This document shows positions 43,486 through 52,792 of a DNA stretch of 64,000 nt, piece by piece. The position numbers and the translations under genes are program-made. The first letter of the stretch is position 1. Each line of letters starts with the position of its first letter. This DNA is from Bacteroidales bacterium (GTDB lineage: Bacteria; Bacteroidota; Bacteroidia; Bacteroidales; UBA932), in contig JAFXVX010000019.1 in assembly GCA_017534745.1 (NCBI GenBank), positions 123,969 through 187,968 on the forward strand. Direction: 5' to 3'. The notes below the pieces were generated by a model. The model was not told where the DNA came from. It saw only the letters and a program-made list of their open reading frames with translations, and made no database searches.

Positions 43486-43517
43486 CAAATATAGACTCTT
43501 TTGCTAAAATATCCAAA
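43486..43517 (-). promoter_or_regulatory. Promoter of rpmE2
   Basis: Minus strand TTTG (43517-43514), 20 nt, TATATTTG (43493-43486), 23 nt before the start codon. It lies directly after the end of the V-ATPase gene string and overlaps an AT-rich 9-bp hairpin (43504-43528). Confidence 0.8.
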
Positions 43518-43529
43518 TAATATTTTAGT

Positions 43530-43970
<441 letters not shown>

Positions 43971-43979
43971 TTATTGTTA

Positions 43980-45698
43980 TTACTTCAGGGGAGTGTATTT
44001 GCGCCCGGCGGCCTCGTAGCCGGAGTTCTTGAAGAACTCAAGGAAGTTGAGCCTGAGCGGGTGGACGAAGGCGCCGAGGGCTGCCATCGCTATATTTAGA
44101 GTGTGTCCTATAATGACTATAAGGAGGAAGAAAACCCACAGGACGGGGTTGTGACCGTCACCGAGGATCATCGCTCCGATGCTGTTGAAGGCCATACCAA
44201 GCATGCTGCCGGCGAGGCCGAGGGCGTAGAGCCTGAGGTAGCTGAGGACATCGCCGAGGAGGCCGGAGGCCATGTTGTAGGTGTCCCAGAGTCCTGCACC
44301 TATATTGAGCAGCGGATTGCGCTTTATGTCGTTGAGAAGGAATATTCCGATGGCGGAAAGACTGCCGAGTCCGATGATAACCCATTTTGTCACAGCGGAA
44401 TCCATAACTCCCGCAAGTGCAGCCGCACCGACGGCGACGCCTCCCACTATAAGGAGCGTCCAGCCCCAGGTGCCGAGAGAGTGCAGGAAGCCCTTGTGTC
44501 GGGTCTCCTCCACCGTCTTGACTATCATCGCAAGCGAAATGTGGAGGACACCGACTATGAGCGAAAGGACCATTGTCCCGTCGTAGCCTGCTATCTTGGA
44601 CGGCAGGAATATCTTCTTTATAGGAGCGAAGATGCTCCAGGTCGAGATGTCAATGGAGAAGAAGGTGTGGAAGAGGAATCCTATGATGAATGTGCCGATG
44701 CCGAGGGTAATGACCAGCGGCGACATATCTTTGAACCCTTTGACCTTCTTCAGCGCGAATCCTACGGCGATGAGAATCAGTCCGTAGCCGGCGTCGCCCA
44801 TGCAGAAGGCGAAGAACAGCAGGAAGAAAACTGCGATGAAAGGAGTCGGGTCGAACCCGTCGTAGGCGGGCCGGCCGTACATGTCCGTCAGTACTTCGAA
44901 CATCCTGACAAAGCGGTTGTTGCGGAAGCTGATCGGGGGATTGTCCTCCCGGACAGCCGCCTCCTTGAGGTAGAAGGCGCCGCTGCACTCAAGCACATCA
45001 CACACAGCTTCGTCGCTTTCAGTCGGAGCGTAGCCGACGAAAGTGGAAAGGGCGCCGTCAGCGGCAGGGGCAGCCGCCACTCCGGCAAGGTAAAGGTCGA
45101 GTTCGGACAGGGCCTTCTGATACTCCTTGTCGAGCCGGTCTTCTTCCGCCTCCAGGGCTGCGAGCTTTTTCTCGGCCGCATCCTTTTCCGCCTCCAGGGC
45201 TGCGACGGTCTCTTTCGCGGCGGCGTAATCACCCTTCGGCTCCGGAATCTCGCGGATTGGGATGGGAGAGGCTTCGCCACCGGCCGTTATGGTGACAAAG
45301 AAAACGCTCTCGTCATCTTCGCTGATGACTTCAAGGGGGCAGAGTTCACTCCAGGCGGAGTCGAACTTCTTTTTACGGACAACGTACCAGTGAAGTTGCA
45401 GTCCCGTCTCTTCGATATGGGCTCGATCTTCAGCCGAGAAAGCGCCCCAGGCCTTCACGGCCTCAGCCTCTTTCTTCGCCGCTTCCAGTTTTGAAGACGC
45501 CTCGGCAAGGGCGGCTTTCGCCTCGGGAATAATGGCCTTCCGGCGGCTTGCCTCGGCAAGAAGGGCCGAGGAACGCTCGTCCACAGGCTTCGACTCCCTT
45601 GTGATGTCCACAAGGCCGCATTCGCGAAGGGCTTTGAGGAACCCTTCCTCTTCGCCGCGAAGGAGGATGAAGGAGTATTTTGTCATCGGGGCTATCAT
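43980..45698 (-). CDS. ntpI: V-type ATPase subunit I
   Basis: 572 residues, a little short of many NtpI proteins. The N-terminal half (to about residue 300) is cytoplasmic and coiled-coil rich (AEASRRKAIIPEAKAALAEASSKLEAAKKEAEAVKAW and a second such region near 170-215), acting as a peripheral stator. The C-terminal half has about seven membrane helices with the key Arg-bearing loop near LGDVLSYLRLYALGLAGSM. It forms the ion half-channels beside the K ring. Start at 45698 overlaps the D stop (ATGA). Confidence 0.92.
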   Translation of the reverse strand: MIAPMTKYSFILLRGEEEGFLKALRECGLVDITRESKPVDERSSALLAEASRRKAIIPEAKAALAEASSKLEAAKKEAEAVKAWGAFSAEDRAHIEETGLQLHWYVVRKKKFDSAWSELCPLEVISEDDESVFFVTITAGGEASPIPIREIPEPKGDYAAAKETVAALEAEKDAAEKKLAALEAEEDRLDKEYQKALSELDLYLAGVAAAPAADGALSTFVGYAPTESDEAVCDVLECSGAFYLKEAAVREDNPPISFRNNRFVRMFEVLTDMYGRPAYDGFDPTPFIAVFFLLFFAFCMGDAGYGLILIAVGFALKKVKGFKDMSPLVITLGIGTFIIGFLFHTFFSIDISTWSIFAPIKKIFLPSKIAGYDGTMVLSLIVGVLHISLAMIVKTVEETRHKGFLHSLGTWGWTLLIVGGVAVGAAALAGVMDSAVTKWVIIGLGSLSAIGIFLLNDIKRNPLLNIGAGLWDTYNMASGLLGDVLSYLRLYALGLAGSMLGMAFNSIGAMILGDGHNPVLWVFFLLIVIIGHTLNIAMAALGAFVHPLRLNFLEFFKNSGYEAAGRKYTPLK

Positions 45699-46300
45699 AG
45701 CTCGGAGGCCTCCTCTTCCTCGTGGCGGGTCTTGACTATCTTGGAGGATGCCTTGGAGAGGTTCTCCTCGTCTTCCATGTAGCGCTTAATTTTCCTTATA
45801 GCTTCCTCATATCCAGGGATTTGTACCTTTTCATAGAGGTTGACCTTCTGGGTGGTCTTCTTCCTCTGGTAGTCGAGGATACGGGCCCTCTCAAGGGCGA
45901 TCTCCGACTCGATTCCGAGCCGGGAGAGCTCCTTGAGGATTGCTACGCCGTCGGCGTACCAGGCCGGAGCGGCGAAGGCGTTGAACTTTTTCAGCGAATA
46001 GCGAATTTCCCCGAGCCCCGGGGTCTTGACGCCGGCGATCTTCACTGTCAGAAGCTCGACATCCTCAATCCTCACGAGGTCGTCTTCGAACTCGTTCCAG
46101 AGGGCGGCGAGGTAGTCGTACTTCCTAAGACCCTCCTTCAAGGCGGCTTCCAAGGCGTCGCTTTCGTCCTTCGCCTTTCGCACTTCAAGCCTCAGGGCGC
46201 TCTCCTTGTTCTGAAGGGTGGGGAGCGCTCTCCTTCTGACTTTCAGCTGCTTGCCGATCTCGTTGAGAGAAGTCTTATTGTATTGGAACTTTATCGCCAT
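45695..46300 (-). CDS. ntpD: V-type ATPase subunit D (central rotor shaft)
   Basis: 201 residues, largely two long helices (from FQYNKTSLNEIGKQLKVRRRALPTLQNKESALRLEV, and KRARILDYQRKKTTQKVNLYEKVQIP) forming the coiled-coil rotor. The conserved N-terminal helix motif LxxLKxRRxxLxxLKxKExxL is present in altered form. It turns inside A3B3. It overlaps subunit B by 10 nt and subunit I by ATGA. Confidence 0.93.
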   Translation of the reverse strand: MAIKFQYNKTSLNEIGKQLKVRRRALPTLQNKESALRLEVRKAKDESDALEAALKEGLRKYDYLAALWNEFEDDLVRIEDVELLTVKIAGVKTPGLGEIRYSLKKFNAFAAPAWYADGVAILKELSRLGIESEIALERARILDYQRKKTTQKVNLYEKVQIPGYEEAIRKIKRYMEDEENLSKASSKIVKTRHEEEEASEL

Positions 46301-47613
46301 TGGCCGTATTTGTCAATCAGGGCCTGTTTGATACCGGTCTCGGCGGGGGAGAAGTGTTTAGCAAACAGCTCCCAGGCCGTGTCGAGCATCTCGTCAATCT
46401 TGATGTTTACGTCTATCGAAAGGAGCCTCGTCGCGTACTCTTTGGCGTAGGCGAGGCAGCGGTGGTCGTAGTCGGAAAGGTCGAAACCGTTCTCCAGCTT
46501 GGTCTTGGCGTTCTGGGCGTCGGCGTACAGACGGACACCGGCGTTCATCACCTGGGAGTGGTCCTCGCGGGTCTTCTTGCCCTGGACGAGCTGCTTCAGG
46601 CGGGACAGCGAACGGAAAGGATCGATAATGACCTTCCCGGAATCGGAATCGGCGCGCAGGAACAGCTGGCCCTCAGTGATGTATCCGGTGTTATCCGGAA
46701 TGGCGTGGGTGATGTCGCCGTCGTTGAGGGTGGTGACCGCAATGATGGTGATGGAACCGCCCGACGGCAGCTGCACGGCCTTTTCGTAGATCTTTGCAAG
46801 GTCCGAATAGAGGGAGCCCGGCATCGAGTCCTTCGACGGGATCTGGTCCATACGGTTGGACACAATCGAAAGGGCGTCCGCATAGAGGGTCATATCCGTC
46901 AGCAGCACAAGGACTTTCTCGTTTTTCTCCACGGCGAAATACTCGGCCGCGGTCAGCGCCATGTCCGGGACGAGCAGACGCTCGACCGGCGGATTTTCCG
47001 TCGTGTTGACGAAAGAGATAATCTTGTCGAGGGCGCCGGCCGACTCGAACTCGTGGCGGAAGAAAAGGTAGTCGTCGTTGGAAAGGCCCATGCCGCCGAG
47101 GATAATCTTATCCACGTCGGCGCGGAGGGCTACGTCCGCCATCACCTGGTTGTACGGCTGGTCAGGATCGGCGAAGAACGGAATCTTCTGGCCGGAGACT
47201 ATCGTATTGTTGAGGTCGATGCCGGCGATGCCGGTCGGAATCAGCTCGGAGGGCTGGCGGCGCTTGTACGGGTTCACAGACGGACCGCCGATTTCAACCT
47301 CGCGGCCTTCAATTTCGGGGCCGCCGTCTATAGGGTGTCCGTAGGCGTCGAAAAAGCGGCCGGAAAGCTCTTCGGAGACCTTCAGGGAAGGAGCTTCACC
47401 GAGGAATGTGACGCAGGCGTTGGTCGGAATTCCTTCCGTACCGGAGAATACCTGCAGGGTGATTGTCTCGCCCTTGATGCGGACCACCTGCGAGAGGCGA
47501 CCGTCCACGAGCGCAAGCTCGTCATTGGAGACTCCCGAAGCCTTCAGGGCGACAGTCGCCTTGGTGATGGCCGTCAGCTCAGTGTAGATTTTCTGGTATG
47601 CTTTATTTGCCAT
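46291..47613 (-). CDS. ntpB: V-type ATPase subunit B
   Basis: 440 residues from the ATG at 47613 (MANKAYQK), overlapping the A-subunit end by 11 nt. It is the non-catalytic nucleotide-site subunit: no Walker A GxxxxGKT is seen, but SGQKIPFFADPDQPYNQVMADVALRADVDK, LVLLTDMTLYADALSIVSN and PGSLYSDLAKIYEKA are present as in NtpB. The N-terminal beta barrel contains VKASGVSNDELALVDG-like sequence (in the gene: LKASGVSNDELALVDG). Confidence 0.95.
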   Translation of the reverse strand: MANKAYQKIYTELTAITKATVALKASGVSNDELALVDGRLSQVVRIKGETITLQVFSGTEGIPTNACVTFLGEAPSLKVSEELSGRFFDAYGHPIDGGPEIEGREVEIGGPSVNPYKRRQPSELIPTGIAGIDLNNTIVSGQKIPFFADPDQPYNQVMADVALRADVDKIILGGMGLSNDDYLFFRHEFESAGALDKIISFVNTTENPPVERLLVPDMALTAAEYFAVEKNEKVLVLLTDMTLYADALSIVSNRMDQIPSKDSMPGSLYSDLAKIYEKAVQLPSGGSITIIAVTTLNDGDITHAIPDNTGYITEGQLFLRADSDSGKVIIDPFRSLSRLKQLVQGKKTREDHSQVMNAGVRLYADAQNAKTKLENGFDLSDYDHRCLAYAKEYATRLLSIDVNIKIDEMLDTAWELFAKHFSPAETGIKQALIDKYGQWR

Positions 47614-49357
47614 TGCGTTCGAGGAGTTTAAGTGCGTTGTCACGGTAGATCTTGAAATTGTCGCTTCCGAACTCGGAGTAGTTCATCTGCTTGAGCAGGT
47701 TGATAATCTCCTTGAAGAAGTCGCGGCATTTTTCGAAGTCATCGAACTCGAAATCGCGGTCGCAGATATCGAGCACGAGGTCGAGCATGTACTTCTGGCG
47801 GTCCATAGGGCAGAGCGAGTCGATCGGGTCGAATCCGTCCTGCTGGAGGATGATGAAATCGACGAGCTCGGACTTCCAGAAGAGTATGTGGTAGCTCATA
47901 GGGACGCCGTCGTCGCCGAGGATGTTGATCTGCTCGGCGGACTCTTTGCCGCGGCGGATTATATTCTTGGCTTTCAGTACTTTATCAACCCAGCCTTTCT
48001 CGACAGTCTCTTCGAGGTACTGCTTGATTTCCGGATATTCGAGGTATTTTGAATACGAGTCGATAGGGTTGACTGCAGGGTAGCGCTTCTGGTCCGCCCT
48101 GTTCTGTTCGAGGGCGTAGAAGCAGCGGGCAGCCTTCTTGGTGGACTCAGTGACGGGCTCCTTGAGGTTGCCGCCGGCGGGGGACACGGTGCCGATGAAG
48201 GTCACGGCGCCGGTCTGTCCGTTGTTCAGGACGACCTGCCCGGCCCTTGAGTAGAAATTGGAGATAATGGACGAAAGGTCAACCGGGAAGGCGTCTGCGC
48301 CGGGGAGTTCCTCCATGCGGTTCGACATCTCGCGGAGGGCCTGGGCCCAGCGCGATGTCGAGTCGGCGAGAAGGAGTACCTTCAGGCCCATGGCCCTGTA
48401 GTATTCGCAGATGGTCATCGCCGTGTAAACTGATGCTTCGCGGGCGGCGACGGGCATATTCGAAGTGTTGCAGATGATGGTCGTACGGTCCATCAGGTGG
48501 CGTCCGGTGTGGGGGTCGATGAGTTCGGGGAATTCGGTGAAGATCTCCACGACCTCGTTGGCGCGCTCGCCGCAGGCCGCCATCACTATGACATCGGCGT
48601 CGCCCTGCTTGGCGATGGCGTGCTGGAGGACGGTCTTGCCGCAGCCGAACGGGCCGGGGATGAACCCGGTGCCGCCTTCGGCTATAGGATTTAGCGTGTC
48701 AATGACGCGCACGCCGGTCTCCATGATCCTTGAGGGACGCGGTTTTTCCCTGTAGCCCTTGACAGCGACCTTGACTGGCCACTTCTGGCACATCGTGACA
48801 GGGACATCGGCACCCTTGGAATCGGTGAGAACGGCGATTTCCTTATCTATATTATACTGTCCGGCTTCCACGATGGATTTAACCGTGAATGTGCCCTTGA
48901 AGGAGAACGGCACCATAATCTTGTGGGGCAGCCAGCCTTCCTTCACTTCGCCGAGCCAGTCGGCCGCGACGACCTTGTCGCCCGGCCGGGCAAGGGGAGT
49001 GAAGTCCCACAGCTTCTCGTGGTCAAGAGGGGAGGTGTATTCGCCCCTGACGAGAAAGACGCTGTCCATCGTGGCCAGATTGTTCTGGAGGCCGTCATAG
49101 ACGCTGGAAAGAAGACCGGGCCCGAGGGTCGCTTCGAGCATCCTGCCTTCAAACTCCACCTTGTCGCCGCCACGGAGGCCACGGGTGCTTTCGAACACCT
49201 GGACCTGGGCGTTTTTGCCGTTTACTTTGATGACTTCCGCCATCATACGGACTCCGGCGAGGGTGATGTAGCAGATCTCGTTCTCCGCCACGGGGCCGTC
49301 GGTCAGGACGGTCACGAGGTTGGAGACAATGCCTGTTACTGTTCCGGTTGTTTTCAT
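47603..49357 (-). CDS. ntpA: V-type ATPase catalytic subunit A
   Basis: 584 residues from the ATG at 49357 (MKTTGTVTGI). It has the catalytic P-loop GPFGCGKT, the bulge region specific to A subunits, GERANEVVEIFTEFPEL, LLADSTSRWAQALREMSNRMEELPG with the catalytic Glu nearby, and FIGTVSPAGGNLKEPV. It hydrolyses or makes ATP. The start overlaps DUF2764 as ATGA. Normal A-subunit length. Confidence 0.97.
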   Translation of the reverse strand: MKTTGTVTGIVSNLVTVLTDGPVAENEICYITLAGVRMMAEVIKVNGKNAQVQVFESTRGLRGGDKVEFEGRMLEATLGPGLLSSVYDGLQNNLATMDSVFLVRGEYTSPLDHEKLWDFTPLARPGDKVVAADWLGEVKEGWLPHKIMVPFSFKGTFTVKSIVEAGQYNIDKEIAVLTDSKGADVPVTMCQKWPVKVAVKGYREKPRPSRIMETGVRVIDTLNPIAEGGTGFIPGPFGCGKTVLQHAIAKQGDADVIVMAACGERANEVVEIFTEFPELIDPHTGRHLMDRTTIICNTSNMPVAAREASVYTAMTICEYYRAMGLKVLLLADSTSRWAQALREMSNRMEELPGADAFPVDLSSIISNFYSRAGQVVLNNGQTGAVTFIGTVSPAGGNLKEPVTESTKKAARCFYALEQNRADQKRYPAVNPIDSYSKYLEYPEIKQYLEETVEKGWVDKVLKAKNIIRRGKESAEQINILGDDGVPMSYHILFWKSELVDFIILQQDGFDPIDSLCPMDRQKYMLDLVLDICDRDFEFDDFEKCRDFFKEIINLLKQMNYSEFGSDNFKIYRDNALKLLERNGK

Positions 49358-50013
49358 ATAGCGAGTTTGTTTATTCCCTTGAATGTGCCCTTGACCTCCG
49401 CGACAAGCCTTGCAAACTTCTCGCGTCCGGCCGCCGGGTCCAGCCTGAGCCACCTGTCGGCGATGGCGAGCTTGGCCACATAGCCCAGGATGGCATCTAT
49501 GTCAAAATAGTTGAAGACAGTGAGGGCGTTGATCTTTTCCCACACCAGGTCGTCGATGCCTTTCTCCCTCTCCAGGAGGTTTTCTCCGGAGAGAATATCT
49601 TCGAGGCGTTCCTTCTCTTCGAACTCTCCTCCGCTGAAGCGGGAGAGGTCGATGTCCAGCCTGTCCGTGATGAAATCGGCGTCGGGACCGGCAATCCCCG
49701 TAATCATATCCTCTCCTTCCTCCCTTCCGAGGGAGCGGTTGAGGTACTCCACCTGAGCGTTTCTGCGGTTGAGGTCGAAACGGAAATACTCGCGGATGAA
49801 ACGGTCGGAGTGGTGGAGGGCTTCATTGTAGAAGTCCACGTCCAACGATTCAGCCCTGAGCCCTTTCAGCAGGAAATCCAGGACGGCCTCGTCCTTTTCG
49901 GAGAGGTCGCGGCGGATTTCCTCCATGGTGGAGTCATAATCTCGCCCTTCCCCGTAGGCGAAGTCTTTTGCCAGCCACGGGAGAGAGGAGACGATATATT
50001 CGTAATTGGACAT
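49354..50013 (-). CDS. DUF2764 protein of the V-ATPase operon
   Basis: 219 residues from the ATG at 50013 (MSNYEYIV). The protein is mostly helical and acidic: a central bundle (KDEAVLDFLLKGLRAES, REYFRFDLNRRNAQVEYLNRS) and a C-terminal helix set ending VAEVKGTFKGINKLAI. DUF2764 is a Bacteroidota family always seen inside V-ATPase operons. The peripheral C/d subunit that joins the rotor to the membrane ring is not otherwise encoded here, so it is a candidate replacement. It starts 4 nt after ntpE. Confidence 0.8.
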   Translation of the reverse strand: MSNYEYIVSSLPWLAKDFAYGEGRDYDSTMEEIRRDLSEKDEAVLDFLLKGLRAESLDVDFYNEALHHSDRFIREYFRFDLNRRNAQVEYLNRSLGREEGEDMITGIAGPDADFITDRLDIDLSRFSGGEFEEKERLEDILSGENLLEREKGIDDLVWEKINALTVFNYFDIDAILGYVAKLAIADRWLRLDPAAGREKFARLVAEVKGTFKGINKLAI

Positions 50014-50017
50014 CGCC

Positions 50018-50620
50018 CTATCCGAAAAGAAGCTTTTTGGTCGTTGGGCGGAGGTATTCACCTATGAGGGCGGCGAATGTCTCATCGCTCATGCTGATGA
50101 AATAGCGTCCGTCTTTCGGGCCGATGCGGAAGCCGCCTTCGATGTCCTTGGAGAAGGAAGCGTCGATGCCGCGGCCGAGAGACTTTGCGAGTTCACCTTT
50201 AACGAAACCTTCAGTCTCTTTACGGAGGCTTTCGGGAAGCACCACAGAGAGGTCGCCCGGCTCCTCGGAGGAGAATTTTTCCGCAACCGACTTAATAATG
50301 CTTTTTAGGAATCCAGGGTCCTTAAGTGCTTCTCCCACAGGCTCATCCACGAGCTTCGCCGTCACTACGGCCTCGATGTCGGCCTTGACGGCGCTCAGGC
50401 ACTGTGAAGCGGCCATCCTGAGATCGCTCTCAACTTTGGCCTTCAGATCCGCCGCCTGCTTTTCTGCGTCGGCAACTATCTTCTCCGCCTCAGCCTTTGC
50501 GGCTTCGACGGTCCGGCCGGCCTCTTCCTTCGCTTTTGCAAGCAAGGCTTCTCCCTCTTCCCGTCCCTTCGAAAGCCCCTCGTTGTAGAGCTTTTCGGTC
50601 AATTCCTGCAGTTTGTCCAT
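50018..50620 (-). CDS. ntpE: V-type ATPase subunit E (peripheral stalk)
   Basis: 200 residues. An N-terminal long helix rich in Lys, Glu and Ala (about residues 1-75) is the stalk coiled coil, followed by a small alpha/beta domain (about 90-200). It connects the A3B3 head to subunit I. It follows the LOG gene by 18 nt. Confidence 0.85.
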   Translation of the reverse strand: MDKLQELTEKLYNEGLSKGREEGEALLAKAKEEAGRTVEAAKAEAEKIVADAEKQAADLKAKVESDLRMAASQCLSAVKADIEAVVTAKLVDEPVGEALKDPGFLKSIIKSVAEKFSSEEPGDLSVVLPESLRKETEGFVKGELAKSLGRGIDASFSKDIEGGFRIGPKDGRYFISMSDETFAALIGEYLRPTTKKLLFG

Positions 50621-50638
50621 ATCTTGTCTTGTTTAAAT

Positions 50639-51163
50639 TCAAAGTTCATCGAGAATCTCCTCGGGGCTGTCGGCGAAGCGGACAAGTTCCCTGTCCTCCG
50701 GAAGAAGCATCCCTTCGGCGACATAATGGTCCAGAAGGGCCCTGAACGGCTCGTAGAAGCCGTCCTGGTTGAGAGCGAACAGTTTCCCGGAGTACTGGCC
50801 GAGCTTGATGAGGACCATCGTTTCGATAAGTTCGTCAAGGGTGCCGATCCCGCCCGGCAGGGCGATGGATGCGACGGTGTCTTTCCTCATATTCTCCTTG
50901 CGCTCGGACATGGTCTCGGTCCAGACGGTCTCGGAAAGTCTCTCGTAGATGTAAGGGCCGAGGAACCGCGGCAGCACCCCTTTGTGGTAGCCGCCGGCTT
51001 CTTCCGCGGCGTCGGATACGGCGCCCATCACCCCTCTCCACGAGCCTCCTGAAACGACGGCGTAGCCTTTGCGGCAAAGACCTTCGACAAGGGCTTTGGC
51101 CATGTCGTGATACTTTTGTGGCACGTTGTCACTCGCGGAACAATAGACAGCTATCTTTTTCAT
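50639..51163 (-). CDS. LOG-family protein (TIGR00730, cytokinin riboside phosphoribohydrolase-like)
   Basis: 174 residues. The signature PGGIGTLDE occupies residues 103-111, with the substrate Arg-bearing loop in TMSERKENM (84-92). LOG enzymes hydrolyse nucleotide 5'-monophosphates to a free base and ribose phosphate. In bacteria the natural substrate may be AMP-like nucleotides. It is an odd neighbour, between the Na+-decarboxylase beta subunit (13 nt) and the V-ATPase E subunit (18 nt), and so part of the same transcription unit. Confidence 0.9.
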   Translation of the reverse strand: MKKIAVYCSASDNVPQKYHDMAKALVEGLCRKGYAVVSGGSWRGVMGAVSDAAEEAGGYHKGVLPRFLGPYIYERLSETVWTETMSERKENMRKDTVASIALPGGIGTLDELIETMVLIKLGQYSGKLFALNQDGFYEPFRALLDHYVAEGMLLPEDRELVRFADSPEEILDEL

Positions 51164-51176
51164 AATCAGTCCAATA

Positions 51177-52322
51177 TTATCCCAGGAACCCGAGAAGGAT
51201 ACCGGCCGCTACGGCAGAGCCGATGACGCCGGCCACGTTGGGCGCCATAGCGTTCATCAGCAGGTGGTTTGAAGGGTCTGCCTCGCGGCCGACCACCTCG
51301 CTCACCCGGGCGCTGTCCGGCACCGCGGAAACTCCTGCGTTGCCGATGAGCGGGTTGATTTTCTTCTCCGGATTCTTTATAAAGAGGTTGATGAGTTTCA
51401 CGAAGAGAACGCCGGAAGCGGTCGCGATGATGAAGGAGAGAAGTCCGAGGCCGAAGATCATCAGGGATCTGCCGGTGAGGAACTTGTCCGCCTGGGTCGA
51501 TGCGCCGACGGTGAGTCCGATAAGCGTTGTCACTATGTCGATGAGGGCGCTGCTGGCAGTGTTGGCAAGTCTCTTGGTCACGCCGCTTTCTTTCAGCAGG
51601 TTACCGAAGAAAAGCATGCCGAGAAGCGGCAGTCCGGAGGGCACTATGAACGCCGTCATCAGGAAGCCGACAATGGGGAAAATGATTTTCTCCCTGCGGG
51701 ATACCTCGCGCGGCTTCGGCATCCGGATAAGCCTTTCCTTTTTGGTGGTGAGTGCCAGCATAATAGGCCTTTGGATCACCGGGACGAGGGCCATATAGGA
51801 ATAGGCTGAAACGGCGATTGCGCCCATAAGGTCCGGGGCGAGTTTCGAAGAAAGGAAGATCGCGGTCGGGCCGTCGGCGCCTCCGATGATGCCTATTGCA
51901 CCGGCCTCGTTGGGAGCGAATCCGCAGGCCAGTGCGAGGAGATACGCCCCGAATATGCCCATCTGAGCGGCCGCCCCTATCAGGATCAGCCGCGGCTGCG
52001 AGATCAGGGCCGAAAAGTCCGTCATCGCGCCTATCCCGAGGAATATCAGCGGCGGATACCACCCCTGCTTGACTCCCTGATAAAGGATATTCAGCACCGA
52101 ACCGTCTTCGTAGATGCCTATATTGAGGCCCGGGAACATCGGGATGTTGCCGACGATCATTCCGAAGCCGATCGGCACAAGCAGCAGCGGCTCCCACTCC
52201 TTGAGAATACCCATCGTGATAAAGAATATACCGATGAGTATCATCACGAGGTTCCCCCACGTGCAGTTGGCGAACCCCGTGAACTGCCAGAATTGCTGGA
52301 GTGAGTCGAGTATCTGCGACAT
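51177..52322 (-). CDS. mmdB: Na+-translocating decarboxylase beta subunit
   Basis: 381 residues from the ATG at 52322, which sits 1 nt after the biotin carrier stop. It is a polytopic membrane protein (about nine to eleven helices) with the OadB signatures GAMTDFSALI (with its Asp), GIIGGADGPTAIF (binding-site Asp), and GNAGVSAVPDSARV, together with NHLLMNAMAPNVAG near the end. It uses the energy of carboxybiotin decarboxylation to export Na+. It belongs with mmdA, the biotin carrier and OadG as a methylmalonyl-CoA (or oxaloacetate) decarboxylase. Carboxylation partner inferred from the neighbouring mmdA. Confidence 0.95.
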   Translation of the reverse strand: MSQILDSLQQFWQFTGFANCTWGNLVMILIGIFFITMGILKEWEPLLLVPIGFGMIVGNIPMFPGLNIGIYEDGSVLNILYQGVKQGWYPPLIFLGIGAMTDFSALISQPRLILIGAAAQMGIFGAYLLALACGFAPNEAGAIGIIGGADGPTAIFLSSKLAPDLMGAIAVSAYSYMALVPVIQRPIMLALTTKKERLIRMPKPREVSRREKIIFPIVGFLMTAFIVPSGLPLLGMLFFGNLLKESGVTKRLANTASSALIDIVTTLIGLTVGASTQADKFLTGRSLMIFGLGLLSFIIATASGVLFVKLINLFIKNPEKKINPLIGNAGVSAVPDSARVSEVVGREADPSNHLLMNAMAPNVAGVIGSAVAAGILLGFLG

Positions 52323-52323
52323 A

Positions 52324-52788
52324 TCAGGCAATTATAACTACTGTCTGTCCTTCTTCAAGCTGGTCTCCCTTGCTCACTTTGACGGCTTTGACCACTCCGT
52401 CGGCTGTTGAAGCTATCTCAACCTCCATTTTCATGGATTCTATGACAATGACGGTATCGCCGCTTTTAACGGCCTGCCCTTCGGCCACCTTCACTTCCAC
52501 GACCGTCCCCTGCATCGGGGATGGGACTGCGGTCTCCTTGCTGGAGGGGGAGGCCTGCGGCGCAGATTCCGGGGCAGGTCCGGAATGACTGGCAGAGGCC
52601 TGCAGATCCTCGGAATGGCTGGGGGCAGAGGGCGCTTCTGCTGCGGGGCCCGATGCGGCTTCCGGAGCGCCGTCTAGAGTGACGGTGTAGCTCTTGCCGT
52701 TGACGCTGACGGAGGCGTTGCCGCCTTCGATGGAGGCTATTTCCACCTCATATTTCTTTCCCGCAATTGTGAAACTGTATTTTTTCAT
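52324..52788 (-). CDS. mmdC: Biotin carboxyl carrier protein of the Na+-pumping decarboxylase
   Basis: 154 residues. An N-terminal small beta domain (residues 1-40), an Ala/Pro/Ser/Glu-rich flexible linker (about 41-88), then a biotinyl domain with the biotin lysine Lys120 in ESMKME and the typical flanking SPMQGTV and ADGVV. The long linker lets the carrier reach from the transferase to the membrane pump. It lies 4 nt after the OadG gene and 1 nt before mmdB. Confidence 0.93.
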   Translation of the reverse strand: MKKYSFTIAGKKYEVEIASIEGGNASVSVNGKSYTVTLDGAPEAASGPAAEAPSAPSHSEDLQASASHSGPAPESAPQASPSSKETAVPSPMQGTVVEVKVAEGQAVKSGDTVIVIESMKMEVEIASTADGVVKAVKVSKGDQLEEGQTVVIIA

Positions 52789-52792
52789 ATCC

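Noticed and set aside
44103-45494. 463-codon plus-strand frame opposite ntpI
   Set aside because: ntpI is a clear V-ATPase subunit with membrane helices. The antisense product shows no plausible protein pattern.
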